The notes below the pieces were generated by a model. It was not told the DNA's origin and ran no database searches. It saw only the letters and a program-made list of their open reading frames with translations. From positions 620,001 to 684,000 of the forward strand of contig CANMAI010000001.1 of NCBI GenBank assembly GCA_947495795.1: a DNA stretch of 64,000 nt. The letters are read 5' to 3'. The stretch's first letter is position 1, and every line of letters begins with the position of its first letter. This stretch comes from an uncultured Paracoccaceae bacterium (GTDB taxonomy: Bacteria > Pseudomonadota > Alphaproteobacteria > Rhodobacterales > Rhodobacteraceae). This document shows, in pieces, positions 27,598-36,710 of the stretch. A program made the position numbers and the translations under genes.

Positions 27598-28749
27598 ATG
27601 AGAACGGCCCGCGGCTTCACCCTCGCATTAACACTTTGTGCTACTCCTGCCCTGTCAGGACCGCTCACTGATGCAGCGTTCCAGCAGATCAGCGAGACAG
27701 TCTTCGGCCCAGTCATCGAGACCTTTGACATCCCCGGCATCGCAATAGGTGTGACTTACAGGGGTGAGGCCTACACCTACACATACGGGTTCGCTGTCCG
27801 AGCAACCGCGCAACCGGTGACTTCGGACATCCTCTTTGAGCTGGGCTCGGTCAGCAAGCTGTTCAATGTAGCGTTGGCAGGCCTGGCCGAGGAACGTGGG
27901 CTGCTTTCGTTGGAACGCCCGGTTTCAGAGTGGATACCTGGTGTTGAGGGGAGCGCCTTTGATATGATCACGCTCTACGATCTGGCCGCTCATGCCAATG
28001 GTGGACTGCCTTTGCAGGTACCAAGCCAGATCCGGAACGATGCCGATCTGACCCAATGGATGGCCAACTGGACGACCGATGAAGATCCTCGGCACATTCG
28101 ATCTTATTCCAATCTGAGCATCGGCTTGCTGGGGAAGATCGCCGGCGAAGCCTTCGGCAGCGACTATGAAACTGCTCTGAAGAAAGAACTGCTGCCCGAA
28201 CTCGGCCTTGAGAACACTTACGTAACAGTCCCAGAAGCGGCGATGGGGCACTATGCCTTCGGATACGACCGGTTTGGTGGGCGCCCGATCCGGGTCACTC
28301 TGGGAATGCTGGATGCGGAGGCCTATGGGATAAAATCCTCTGTTGCCGACATGACCCGATTTCTCGAGGCCCATCTTGGCATGTACGCCACGACGGCGGA
28401 GGTAGCTGCAGCGCTTTCACGGACGCGCGAGGCCCGCTATGACACGGTGCATTACGCGCAGGCGATGGTTTGGGAAGAATACGCCTGGCCCGTTACTGCT
28501 GAGGAGCTTGCCAGAGGTAACAGCCGCGAGATGGCGCTTGCACCGCAACCGATCACAAAGCGCAATGTGTCGCTCGAAGGATCGATGTTCTTCAACAAGA
28601 CAGGGGCGACGAATGGCTTCGGCGCATACGTGGCCATGGTACCCGAAGAAGAGATTGGTGTTGTCGTCTTGGCCAACCGGAATTACCCGAACCCAGTGCG
28701 GGCTGAAGCGACGCTCGCTTTGATAACCGAGATCCTCGACGCCGAGTGA
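27598..28749 (+). CDS. ampC: Class C beta-lactamase / serine hydrolase
   Basis: A periplasmic serine hydrolase of 383 residues, the usual AmpC length. It has a signal peptide (MRTARGFTLALTLCATPALSG) and the three active-site motifs: Ser84-Val-Ser-Lys87 (SxxK), Tyr170-Ser-Asn172 (YxN) and Lys334-Thr-Gly336 (KTG). The spacing of the three motifs fits class C beta-lactamases better than DD-peptidases or esterases, which often lack KTG. No ampR-type LysR gene is adjacent. The gene lies alone in a gene-poor region. Confidence 0.82.
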   Translation: MRTARGFTLALTLCATPALSGPLTDAAFQQISETVFGPVIETFDIPGIAIGVTYRGEAYTYTYGFAVRATAQPVTSDILFELGSVSKLFNVALAGLAEERGLLSLERPVSEWIPGVEGSAFDMITLYDLAAHANGGLPLQVPSQIRNDADLTQWMANWTTDEDPRHIRSYSNLSIGLLGKIAGEAFGSDYETALKKELLPELGLENTYVTVPEAAMGHYAFGYDRFGGRPIRVTLGMLDAEAYGIKSSVADMTRFLEAHLGMYATTAEVAAALSRTREARYDTVHYAQAMVWEEYAWPVTAEELARGNSREMALAPQPITKRNVSLEGSMFFNKTGATNGFGAYVAMVPEEEIGVVVLANRNYPNPVRAEATLALITEILDAE

Positions 28750-29084
28750 CGACTCTTTGAAAACACCCGCAGGGCAGACCTTTTCGGGCTGGAACAGGGT
28801 TCGCCCGACCGAAACCGTCGGGTGACCGGATTGACGCCAAATTTCTTGGTGCTGCGACATTCACGAATGTCGGCTCCATTTTTGGCGGAAATACATCAGT
28901 TTCGTACCACAGTTGTTGAAGACAGGCCGCAGGGCGGTGAGGTAAGTATAGCGGAGTACACCCAGTGATCACCGCAAACCCGCTTACATTCCTCCAAGTC
29001 TGTTGGCACTGCACAGACACCTCCGGCCGACCGTACCACCCAACTTCTGTGGCTCCATAAACTGCTACGGGCGAAAATGATCTC
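28750..29084. other. 335-base stretch without a supported gene
   Basis: Just after ampC, an imperfect inverted repeat (CGCCCGAC ... GTCGGGTG, about 28802-28825, with G-T pairs) may act as a hairpin terminator. The rest, up to the convergent lipoprotein gene, shows no family-like translation in either direction. Confidence 0.4.
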
Positions 29085-29717
29085 TCACTGATCGGCGGGT
29101 GCGGTATTGGCCGCGCGTGTCCTGTCCGCCAGCGCCTTCAGCAGCGCCTGTGCGTCGCCATCGCTCAGCCTCCGGTCGGCAAATCCGTTCACCGTGCCGA
29201 TGGAAAGCCGCCCGCCGGCCTCGAAGAAGCCGCGCCAGAAAACCGGTGAGGCTCCCGGTACGGGCGAGGGGCCCCTGTCTTCAATTTTCACATAAAGAAC
29301 ACCGTCGCGGATCCGGCTGGAAAGCACGCGCACCTTGTCCGCCTCGCCACTGCGGCCCAGCGTTACCACGCCCGGCCCCTCCACCAGAAACCCGCGCAGA
29401 TCCTCGATGCTTCCGGGAAGGGGCGCATTGCTCACACTGGCCGAGATCACGGCACTGACCGGCGCATCGGCCGGCTCCGCCGCATTCAGAACAGCGCAAT
29501 CCCCGAACAAGAGAAAACCCCCAGCCCGCGTGACATCAACGGATTGCGGATCGACGCAGAACCCCTCTGGCGCCACAACCGTCACGCGCGCACCCTGCAC
29601 GCGCAGTTCAGCCCGGTCGATGGCTGGAATGCTCACGGCACAGGCGGCCAACACCCCTGAAAGTGTGGCCAGAAGCGCCATTTTTGGCAGAATACCCGAG
29701 TGAGCCTTTCGCGACAT
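29085..29717 (-). CDS. Putative lipoprotein of unknown function
   Basis: A 210-residue protein with a lipoprotein signal: LLATLSGVLAACAVS has the lipobox LAAC near residue 26. The mature part is rich in Val, Ala and Gly and has a C-terminal domain from ASPVFWRGFFEAGGRLSIGTVNGFADRRLSDGDAQALL. A family name was not recognised. The ATG is preferred to the adjacent TTG. It lies just downstream of ilvD on the same strand, 49 bases after its stop, so some co-transcription is possible. Confidence 0.72.
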   Translation of the reverse strand: MSRKAHSGILPKMALLATLSGVLAACAVSIPAIDRAELRVQGARVTVVAPEGFCVDPQSVDVTRAGGFLLFGDCAVLNAAEPADAPVSAVISASVSNAPLPGSIEDLRGFLVEGPGVVTLGRSGEADKVRVLSSRIRDGVLYVKIEDRGPSPVPGASPVFWRGFFEAGGRLSIGTVNGFADRRLSDGDAQALLKALADRTRAANTAPADQ

Positions 29718-29765
29718 CAAACCGTTACCAAACCCGTGCCGAATAGAGCCCTTGATTTTTGGCCA

Positions 29766-31499
29766 TCATAGGTCTCCGTATTGATGCCGTTCCGCCCCGC
29801 CGCCGGGATGGGTGACAGCACCCTTGTACGTCTCACCCACCAGCTGGGCGTATTTCCAAAGGGCACCGGAGGCATAGATCGTCTCCCGTGCGCCCGCCCA
29901 ATCTGCTTTGCGCGCGTTCAGTTCCGCGTCTGAAAGAGCCACGCTGATCGTTCCGGCAACCGCATCGATAGTGATCTCGTCGCCATCCTTGAGCATCGCA
30001 ATCGGCCCGCCATGCGCGGCTTCCGGCCCCACATGGCCTACGCAGAAGCCACGTGTCGCGCCGGAGAAACGGCCATCGGTGATAAGGGCAACCTTCTTGC
30101 CCATACCCTGGCCGGAAAGGGCCGCCGTGGTTGCCAGCATCTCGCGCATGCCGGGCCCGCCTGCAGGCCCCTCGTTGCGGATAACGAGCACCTCGCCTTC
30201 CTTGTAAGTCCTTTCCTGAACGGCGGAAAATGCATCTTCCTCGCATTCGAACACCCGTGCAGGGCCTGTAAAGCGCTGCTGCTCTTCGGGGATGCCTGCA
30301 ACTTTCACAATGGCGCCTTCCGGTGCCAGATTGCCCTTCAGGCCGACCACGCCACCCGTCTTGGTGATCGGCGTATCAACCGGGTAGATCACCTTGCCAT
30401 CCGCCTCGCGGGCCACAAGATCGATCTCTTCACCAATTGTCCGGCCTGTGGCTGTCATGCAATCCTCGTGGATCAATCCGGCTTTGCGCAATTCGCGCAT
30501 CACCACGGGCACGCCACCTGCCTCATAGAGATCCTTGGCCACATAGGCGCCACTGGGCTTGAGATCTACGAAATAGGGAGTGTCCCGGAAAATTTCGCAC
30601 ACGTCATCGAGGTAGAACTCGATCCCCGCCTCATGTGCGATGGCGGGCAGGTGCAGCCCCGCATTGGTGGAGCCACCCGTACACGCCACGATCCGCGCCG
30701 CATTCTCGAGGCTCTTGAGCGTCACGATATCGCGTGCCCGGATGTTCTTCTCCAGAAGGTTCATCACCGCCCGGCCAGACGCTTCCGAATACTGATCCCG
30801 GCTTTCGTAGGGGGCAGGTGCACCCGCCGAATTTGGCAACGCAAGCCCGATTGCCTCACTTACACATGCCATCGTGTTGGCTGTGAACTGCCCGCCGCAA
30901 GCTCCTGCCGAGGGGCAGGCCACCGCCTCCAGCTTCTCCAGCTCGCACGTGCTCATGTTTCCGGCCTGATGCTGACCCACGGCCTCGAACACATCCTGCA
31001 CCGTCACATCGCGGCCCTCGTACCGCCCCGGCAGGATCGACCCGCCATAGATGAACACGGACGGCACGTTCAGCCGGACCATCGCCATCATCATGCCCGG
31101 CAGGGATTTGTCGCAGCCCGCAAGGCCCACGATGGCATCGTAGCAATGCCCCCGCATCGTCAATTCCACTGTATCTGCAATGGCTTCGCGCGATACCAGC
31201 GAAGAGCGCATGCCCTCATGCCCCATCGCGATCCCGTCTGTCACGGTGATCGTCGTGAACTCGCGCGGTGTGCCCATCGCCGCCTTCACACCCTGCTTGA
31301 CCACCTGCGCCTGCCGGTTCAGGGCGATGTTGCAGGGTGCGGCTTCGTTCCAGCACGTTGCCACACCTACCAATGGCTGATGGATTTCCGCCTCGCTCAG
31401 GCCCATCGCATAGAGATAAGAGCGGTGCGGTGCCCGCTCTGGCCCTTCCGTCACATGACGGCTCGGCAAACGGCTCTTGTCGAAACGGGGCGCATCCAT
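29766..31499 (-). CDS. ilvD: Dihydroxy-acid dehydratase
   Basis: Catalyses the third common step of isoleucine/valine synthesis. The 577-residue IlvD/Edd-family Fe-S enzyme shows the conserved VGLAGCDKSLPGMMMAM (cluster Cys), CPSAGACGGQFTANTMACVSEA and ALITDGRFSGATRGFCVGHVGPEA motifs. It is the longer IlvD subfamily (beginning MDAPRFDKSRLPSRHVTEGPERAPHRS). A GGAGGAAG ribosome site precedes the ATG. Upstream lies a hairpin-rich stretch of unknown role (31581-31759). Confidence 0.95.
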   Translation of the reverse strand: MDAPRFDKSRLPSRHVTEGPERAPHRSYLYAMGLSEAEIHQPLVGVATCWNEAAPCNIALNRQAQVVKQGVKAAMGTPREFTTITVTDGIAMGHEGMRSSLVSREAIADTVELTMRGHCYDAIVGLAGCDKSLPGMMMAMVRLNVPSVFIYGGSILPGRYEGRDVTVQDVFEAVGQHQAGNMSTCELEKLEAVACPSAGACGGQFTANTMACVSEAIGLALPNSAGAPAPYESRDQYSEASGRAVMNLLEKNIRARDIVTLKSLENAARIVACTGGSTNAGLHLPAIAHEAGIEFYLDDVCEIFRDTPYFVDLKPSGAYVAKDLYEAGGVPVVMRELRKAGLIHEDCMTATGRTIGEEIDLVAREADGKVIYPVDTPITKTGGVVGLKGNLAPEGAIVKVAGIPEEQQRFTGPARVFECEEDAFSAVQERTYKEGEVLVIRNEGPAGGPGMREMLATTAALSGQGMGKKVALITDGRFSGATRGFCVGHVGPEAAHGGPIAMLKDGDEITIDAVAGTISVALSDAELNARKADWAGARETIYASGALWKYAQLVGETYKGAVTHPGGGAERHQYGDL

Positions 31500-32082
31500 G
31501 GCTTACTTCCTCCGGCTTTGGCTTTTCAGAAGCCTTAGAACCCAAGGGCTAAAACCTCAAGAGGCGCTGATCAGGAAGAGCGGGGGAGCTGCCCCGCCCC
31601 GTGCATCCCTGGGGGGTTTAAAGATGCACGGAGCCAGAGGCCTGTGGTGTGAACCCCAGCTAGGGGGGGCAAACAAGGGCTCACACCACTCTGCGATCCA
31701 GCTGATACTCAGGCAGACAGCAGTGGCGAGTAGAAAACGATCCAGGGCGATCACCCTGGGGGGAGGATGATGCTTGGGCCACATATCGAACGCTTTGGAA
31801 GGAAAAGCTTATCTTCAGAACTCGAAGTTTGCCGTCCCCACTCTTGCTTAACATGTGCGCTTCTAAACTCTGAAAGCGCTTTCATTCTCGCAAGATCTGG
31901 ATAGTCTTTTTACTGTCACATTCTCAACCGCGCAGGTTATGTCCCGCAATCACGTAGCTGACGTTAGCGTAAAGTAAAAAATTGCTAAACCGAGATGATT
32001 AATCGATCTCGAAAGCGGTTTCGGACGCTACCTGAGACAGATTCGTAAACCCGAATTTGACCCCGAAAATGCATCAGAAATT
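31500..32082. other. 583-base gene-free stretch with clustered hairpins upstream of ilvD
   Basis: Four inverted repeats lie within 180 bases: CGGGG/CCCCG (31581-31596), CGTGCATC/GATGCACG (31600-31630), GTGGTGTGA/TCACACCAC (31644-31689, extendable) and CCAGGG/CCCTGG (31742-31759). A further GGCTT/AAGCC hairpin sits next to the ilvD ribosome site. This could be the structured leader of ilvD, a separate small RNA on either strand, or a palindromic repeat element. The rest (31800-32082) shows nothing recognisable. Confidence 0.45.
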
Positions 32083-32814
32083 TTATGTGACGTATCCCCG
32101 GATCACGCCCATGCCCAGACCACGAATTGCGGCCGTGATTCTATCCGCCGTGCCGAGTTTCACGAAAACACGGCGCAAATATGCATCCACCGTGTGGGTC
32201 GAAATCCCCAGAATATCGGCAATCACGTTATTGCTCTTCCCGCGCGCCACCCACTCCAGAATCTCCACCTCGCGTTGCGAAAGCTTTGGCGGAACAGGCA
32301 GGCTTTCTTTCAGCAGGGTACAGTAGCGCAGGTGGGCAGCCTGACAAGCCGCCTGGAGAATGGTGATACCCGCTGTTCCAATATCCCTGCGTTCGCCACC
32401 AAATCCGAGGCCGAAATACCCATTGCGCCCTCCGGAGCCAAAGGTGGGCACTGCGAGGCCATCTCCGAAATCTGCATCGACAAGGCTCAGAATAAAGGTC
32501 TTCTCATCCTCGCATTGAAATTCCATGCGCTCAATTTCAGACCAGTAGAAAGGGTACTCGCGGCGGAACGCAAAAGCGGGGATCGGGTCAATGCGATAGA
32601 GCTTTTGACGAATGTAATTCTCTGTCCAATCCTTCGGGAATCCGTGGGCTGCCACACGAACACGCCCTTCATCTGCTGATCCGATAGGGGGCATGTGGTG
32701 GTAGCTGACCATTGGAAAGCCAGCGTCACCGCAGTAGGAAACAAACGTGCTCCACAGGGGCTCCGACCACGTCGCCGCCTCCACCTTGGCCAGAAACTCT
32801 ACCAAGTTCGTCAA
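32083..32814 (-). CDS. LuxR-family quorum-sensing regulator (no adjacent luxI)
   Basis: A 243-residue protein with an N-terminal autoinducer-binding domain and a C-terminal GerE helix-turn-helix (LSQREVEILEWVARGKSNNVIADILGISTHTVDAYLRRVFVKL). The residues used by TraR/LuxR to hold acyl-homoserine lactone are present: Trp63, Tyr67, Asp76-Pro77 and Trp91. So ligand binding looks intact. No luxI-type synthase is in the window; it may respond to a distant synthase or to foreign signals. It is divergent from the CPBP protease gene across 140 AT-rich bases. Confidence 0.88.
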   Translation of the reverse strand: MTNLVEFLAKVEAATWSEPLWSTFVSYCGDAGFPMVSYHHMPPIGSADEGRVRVAAHGFPKDWTENYIRQKLYRIDPIPAFAFRREYPFYWSEIERMEFQCEDEKTFILSLVDADFGDGLAVPTFGSGGRNGYFGLGFGGERRDIGTAGITILQAACQAAHLRYCTLLKESLPVPPKLSQREVEILEWVARGKSNNVIADILGISTHTVDAYLRRVFVKLGTADRITAAIRGLGMGVIRGYVT

Positions 32815-32954
32815 AAAGATCCCCCAGTTTCTTAAATATTACCCTACGTCATCTATCGTCTTTTTAAAAACGCAAATCCGACAGAAGGCATTGAAATTCT
32901 GTAAAAAAGCAGAGAACAGATCAATTCATCAGGAAATCGGAAAGAATCGCTCAT

Positions 32955-33881
32955 ATGCAGAGCTTCGCGCAGTATCGGTCTCAGTCCATCACCCGTTTCG
33001 GGCGTGTGGAGGCCTGGCGCACCCTGACAGGCCTTCTGACAGTTGCGGGTGTTTATATACTTATCACGGGGTTGGCCATTTTCGGCATCGGCATCATCTT
33101 TTCATTTGTTGATCCGGCAAGTCTTGAAGGCCTCCTCCAGGGAGAACTGAACAAAGCTACCCTGATTGCCTTTCTTGGATGTTTCGCGGGCGCTCATATC
33201 GGTGTCTGGATCGCGGCGCATGCCCTTCACCAGTGCCGCTATGCGGCCTTTTGGGGAGTGGAACCCCGTTTCCAGACACGCCGGTTTCTGGTTGCTGCTG
33301 GCCTCGTTTTTCTGGTGATCGGATCTCTGATTGGGCTTTCAGCGCTGATCGCTCCGCCCACACGGCAATTGGAAATACCGATCTGGCTGACGCTGCTCCT
33401 GCCGACGCTTCTTGTGCTTCTTATCCAAACCTCGGCGGAGGAGCTGCTCTTTCGCGGCTATCTTCAGCCTCTGCTTGCAACACGTTTTACCTCCCCCCTC
33501 ATCTGGTGGGTGATCCCGGCCATTCTCTTTGGTGCACTTCACTGGCAACCCTCCAACTTTGGGCCAAACGCATGGCTCGTTGTGGTCGCCGCCTCCATCA
33601 TGGGGCTGATCACCGGTGATGTGACGGCCCGAACGGGTAACATCTCCGCCGCTTTCGGCCTGCATTTCGCGAACAATGCCATCGGCCTTCTGGTCGTGGC
33701 CACCCCGGGTGATCTTTCGGCGCTAAGCCTCTTTATAGACAGCATCGACCCGGCCGACACCGCAGCAATGCGCACCGGACTGCTCGCAAATATCGGGTTC
33801 ATCCTCACGGCCTACGCCTTATGGCTTCTCTGGCTGCGCCGTCGCACAAGATTGCTTTCCTCCGAGCGCCCCACTATCTAA
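32955..33881 (+). CDS. CPBP-family intramembrane metalloprotease
   Basis: A 308-residue polytopic protein with about eight membrane segments. The catalytic motifs of the CPBP (CAAX protease/bacteriocin-processing) family are visible: SAEELLFRGY (EExxxR) near residue 163, then GALHWQPSN and a later FGLHFANN. Possible roles include processing of membrane proteins or peptides; the substrate is unknown. It is divergent from the LuxR regulator and could be its target. accD follows 33 bases later. Confidence 0.87.
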   Translation: MQSFAQYRSQSITRFGRVEAWRTLTGLLTVAGVYILITGLAIFGIGIIFSFVDPASLEGLLQGELNKATLIAFLGCFAGAHIGVWIAAHALHQCRYAAFWGVEPRFQTRRFLVAAGLVFLVIGSLIGLSALIAPPTRQLEIPIWLTLLLPTLLVLLIQTSAEELLFRGYLQPLLATRFTSPLIWWVIPAILFGALHWQPSNFGPNAWLVVVAASIMGLITGDVTARTGNISAAFGLHFANNAIGLLVVATPGDLSALSLFIDSIDPADTAAMRTGLLANIGFILTAYALWLLWLRRRTRLLSSERPTI

Positions 33882-33914
33882 GCTCCGAAAGAGAGAAGAG
33901 GAGCCCCCAGCCCC

Positions 33915-34868
33915 ATGAACTGGATCACCAACTATGTGCGCCCGAAGATCAACTCGCTCTTCTCCCGTCGCGAGGTGCCGGAAAACCTATGGACGAAATG
34001 TGATGAATGCGGAACCATGCTCTTCCACAGGGAGCTGACGGACGCGCTACATGTCTGCCCCAACTGCCAGAACCACATGTACATCGCGCCCCGCGAGCGC
34101 TTGGCCTCCTTGTTCGACGGTGGCCTCTATATCGATGTAGAGGTGCCGGAGCCCATCGCCGATCCGCTCCACTTTCGTGATCAGAAAAGATATGTGGATC
34201 GCCTTCGTGATGCGCGCCGCGATATCGGCACGCAGGACGCAATGGTTGTAGCGGAAGGCGAGATCGGGCGCCTGAAAACGATTATTGCCGTACAGGATTT
34301 CAAGTTCATGTCCGGCTCGATGGGCATGTATGTCGGCAACGCCATTATTGCGGCGGCGGAGCGTGCGATTGAACGGCGTGCGCCGCTTGTTCTTTTCACT
34401 GCTGCCGGTGGCGCGCGGATGCAGGAGGGTATTCTCTCCCTCATGCAGATGCCCCGCACCACAGTGGCCGTGGAAATGCTGCGCGAGGCGGGCCTGCCTT
34501 ATGTTGTGGTGATGACGCACGCCACAACGGGTGGCGTTACCGCCAGCTATGCCATGCTTGGTGATATCCATATCGCCGAGCCCAACGCCCTCATCTGTTT
34601 CGCTGGCCCCCGTGTGATCGAGCAGACGATCCGCGAAAGCCTGCCCGAAGGTTTCCAACGCTCTGAGTACTTGCTGGAGCACGGGATGCTCGACCGGGTG
34701 GTGGAGCGCAAGAACCAGCGCGAAGAGCTTGGCACATTGTTGCGGCTTCTGATGAAGGAGGCACCCATGATCCACGGCGATCTGCCCAAGCCCGATACCA
34801 AGGCAGCTGCCCTTTCGCCTCCGCCAGAACCCGTGGGCGAAGTGCCCATTGCTGAAACCAAGCCGTGA
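33915..34868 (+). CDS. accD: Acetyl-CoA carboxylase carboxyltransferase subunit beta
   Basis: With AccA it forms the carboxyltransferase that makes malonyl-CoA for fatty acid synthesis. The 317-residue protein has the N-terminal zinc ribbon Cys29-x2-Cys32-x15-Cys48-x2-Cys51, and the crotonase-like core with [25 protein letters not shown] and [14 protein letters not shown]. The C terminus is a short Pro-rich tail. A GAGGAG site lies 11 bases before the ATG. It overlaps folC (GTGA), the usual accD-folC pairing. Confidence 0.96.
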   Translation: MNWITNYVRPKINSLFSRREVPENLWTKCDECGTMLFHRELTDALHVCPNCQNHMYIAPRERLASLFDGGLYIDVEVPEPIADPLHFRDQKRYVDRLRDARRDIGTQDAMVVAEGEIGRLKTIIAVQDFKFMSGSMGMYVGNAIIAAAERAIERRAPLVLFTAAGGARMQEGILSLMQMPRTTVAVEMLREAGLPYVVVMTHATTGGVTASYAMLGDIHIAEPNALICFAGPRVIEQTIRESLPEGFQRSEYLLEHGMLDRVVERKNQREELGTLLRLLMKEAPMIHGDLPKPDTKAAALSPPPEPVGEVPIAETKP

Positions 34869-36133
34869 GTGGAGAAACCAGCGACGCGATCCTCACCAGG
34901 CTCATGTCGCTCCACCCGAAGATCATCGATCTTACTCTGGATCGGATGCACAGCATTCTCGCAGCCCTCGGCAACCCCGAGCGTGACCTGCCGCCTGTGA
35001 TCCATATTGCAGGCACCAACGGCAAGGGCTCAACTCAGGCGATGATCCGTGCGGGGCTGGAGGCGGCAGGCCACAAGGTGCATGCCTACACGTCCCCCCA
35101 CCTCGCCCGTTTTCATGAGCGGATCCGTGTGGCCGGAGAGCTGATCTCTGAACCGGCACTAGCCGAAATTCTGGCGGAGTGCGAGGCCGCAAATGGCCAC
35201 ACTCCGATTACCTATTTCGAGATAACCACAGCAGCTGCTCTCCTTGCCTTCACCCGAACGCCTGCCGATTATACTCTTCTGGAGGTTGGTCTTGGCGGTC
35301 GTCTCGATGCCACCAACGTCATGCGGCCTGCACTCACCGTCATCACCCCCGTTTCGATCGACCATCAACAGTTTCTGGGTGAGACCGTTGCAGAGATCGC
35401 GTTCGAGAAGGCGGGCATCATCAAGCCGGGTGTCTCCTGCATCGTCGCCGAGCAACTTCCTGAAGCGATGGAGGTGATAGAGCGGCAGGCAGAGCGGATG
35501 GGCGCTCCGCTTCTGATCCAAAATCAGGACTGGCAGGTCTGGGAAGAGCATGGCCGCCTGATCTATCAGGATGAGCGCGGGTTGGAGGATCTGCCCCGCC
35601 CCAAGCTGATCGGTGCGCATCAGATCACCAATGCAGGCACGGCTATCGCGGCACTCCGCCATCTGGATACCGGAGATCTTGAAGCCGCCGTAACAGATGC
35701 CCACTGGCCTGCACGCCTCCAACGCCTCAAAACCGGCCCCCTTATCGAAGCCGCAGGCGAGGGTGCCGAGTTGTGGCTTGATGGGGGCCACAACGCTGCT
35801 GCAGGCGAGGCGCTGGCCGAAGCGCTCACCCGCCTGCCGGAACGCCCGCTCTTCATGGTCTGCGGCATGCTGAAAACCAAGGACGTGCGCACCTATCTTG
35901 CGCCGCTGAAGCCTCTGGCAACCGCGCTTCATGCCATTTCCATCCCCGGAGAGGCCGCAACTCTCCCGGCGGAAGAAACAGCAAAGGCCGCAAGGGATGT
36001 AGGTATCCCGACCTGGATTGCCGAAAGTCTGCTTCAGGCGATCACCGCAATCCGCAAGGAGCATCCCCGGGCCCGCATCCTCATTTGCGGCTCCCTCTAT
36101 CTCGCAGGTGCCGTCCTACGCGAAAATGAATGA
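34865..36133 (+). CDS. folC: Folylpolyglutamate synthase / dihydrofolate synthase
   Basis: Adds glutamate to dihydropteroate and to folates. It is a 422-residue Mur-ligase-family protein with P-loop [13 protein letters not shown] (about residue 44), [13 protein letters not shown], the Omega-loop-region [11 protein letters not shown], and [13 protein letters not shown]. It starts with GTG overlapping the accD stop, implying coupled translation. The last bases are followed by a short gap with an inverted repeat and then the convergent hspQ gene. Confidence 0.95.
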   Translation: MSGETSDAILTRLMSLHPKIIDLTLDRMHSILAALGNPERDLPPVIHIAGTNGKGSTQAMIRAGLEAAGHKVHAYTSPHLARFHERIRVAGELISEPALAEILAECEAANGHTPITYFEITTAAALLAFTRTPADYTLLEVGLGGRLDATNVMRPALTVITPVSIDHQQFLGETVAEIAFEKAGIIKPGVSCIVAEQLPEAMEVIERQAERMGAPLLIQNQDWQVWEEHGRLIYQDERGLEDLPRPKLIGAHQITNAGTAIAALRHLDTGDLEAAVTDAHWPARLQRLKTGPLIEAAGEGAELWLDGGHNAAAGEALAEALTRLPERPLFMVCGMLKTKDVRTYLAPLKPLATALHAISIPGEAATLPAEETAKAARDVGIPTWIAESLLQAITAIRKEHPRARILICGSLYLAGAVLRENE

Positions 36134-36253
36134 GGCGTTCATGAAGGCTTCTGCCGCAGGCACGCCCACCTTTCCCGGTGGTGGACTAGGATGCGCGCTA
36201 CGTTCTGAAAGCTGCCGTCTGAGATACCGGCATGGCACAGAGGCAGCCTGTAG

Positions 36254-36271
36254 GGTGGGTGTTAACCCACC
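36254..36271. terminator. Inverted repeat between folC and hspQ
   Basis: GGTGGGT-GTTA-ACCCACC forms a 7-bp perfect stem with a four-base loop. It lies between the ends of two convergent genes (folC ends at 36133, hspQ at 36278), the right place for a bidirectional terminator, although no strong T-run follows in either direction. It might also be a short extragenic repeat. Confidence 0.45.
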
Positions 36272-36277
36272 ACACGA

Positions 36278-36619
36278 TCAATGCAGTTGCCCGTCCAGCT
36301 GATACCGCCCGTCCGAGAGATGCCCGAACATGTGTTCCACCTCCGGGTGCTCCACAGGATCCCCTGTCTCGTCGCGAACAAGATTCTGCTCGGACACGTA
36401 GGCGACGTAGTAGCTCGTCTCGTTCTCCGCCAGAAGATGATAGAACGGCTGATCCTTTGAAGGGCGGTTCTCGGCAGGGATGGATTCGTACCATTCGTCC
36501 GTATTGTCGAACTTTGGATCCACATCAAAGATTACCCCCCGAAACGGGTGGATTCGGTGGCGGACCACCTGCCCCAAGGAAAATTTTGCAGTCAATTCAT
36601 CCATTTCAGCCGTTACCAT
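36278..36619 (-). CDS. hspQ: Heat shock protein HspQ (hemimethylated DNA-binding/YccV-like)
   Basis: A 113-residue YccV-like domain protein: KFSLGQVVRHRIHPFRGVIFDVDP, then DEWYESIPAENRPSKDQPFYHLL and YYVAYVSEQNLV are the classic HspQ segments. In enterobacteria HspQ modulates Lon-dependent proteolysis of specific substrates. Two starts are possible (MVTAEM at 36619 and MDELTA at 36604); neither has a strong ribosome site. The gene is convergent with folC and divergent from the AEC transporter gene. Confidence 0.88.
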   Translation of the reverse strand: MVTAEMDELTAKFSLGQVVRHRIHPFRGVIFDVDPKFDNTDEWYESIPAENRPSKDQPFYHLLAENETSYYVAYVSEQNLVRDETGDPVEHPEVEHMFGHLSDGRYQLDGQLH

Positions 36620-36710
36620 GCACGCCCTGATCTTTACATCGCGTTGACAAGCATGCGTTATCGCGCCCAACACCGTCAACGTCAACACTCCCCACGAGGA
36701 TCTTACGCGC

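Noticed and set aside
30012-31538. 508-codon plus-strand open frame opposite ilvD
   Set aside because: Shadow of ilvD; His/Arg/Cys-rich translation without any domain.
31557-31784. 75-codon minus-strand open frame inside the hairpin cluster upstream of ilvD
   Set aside because: No ribosome site and Pro/His-rich composition; the hairpins explain the region better than a protein.
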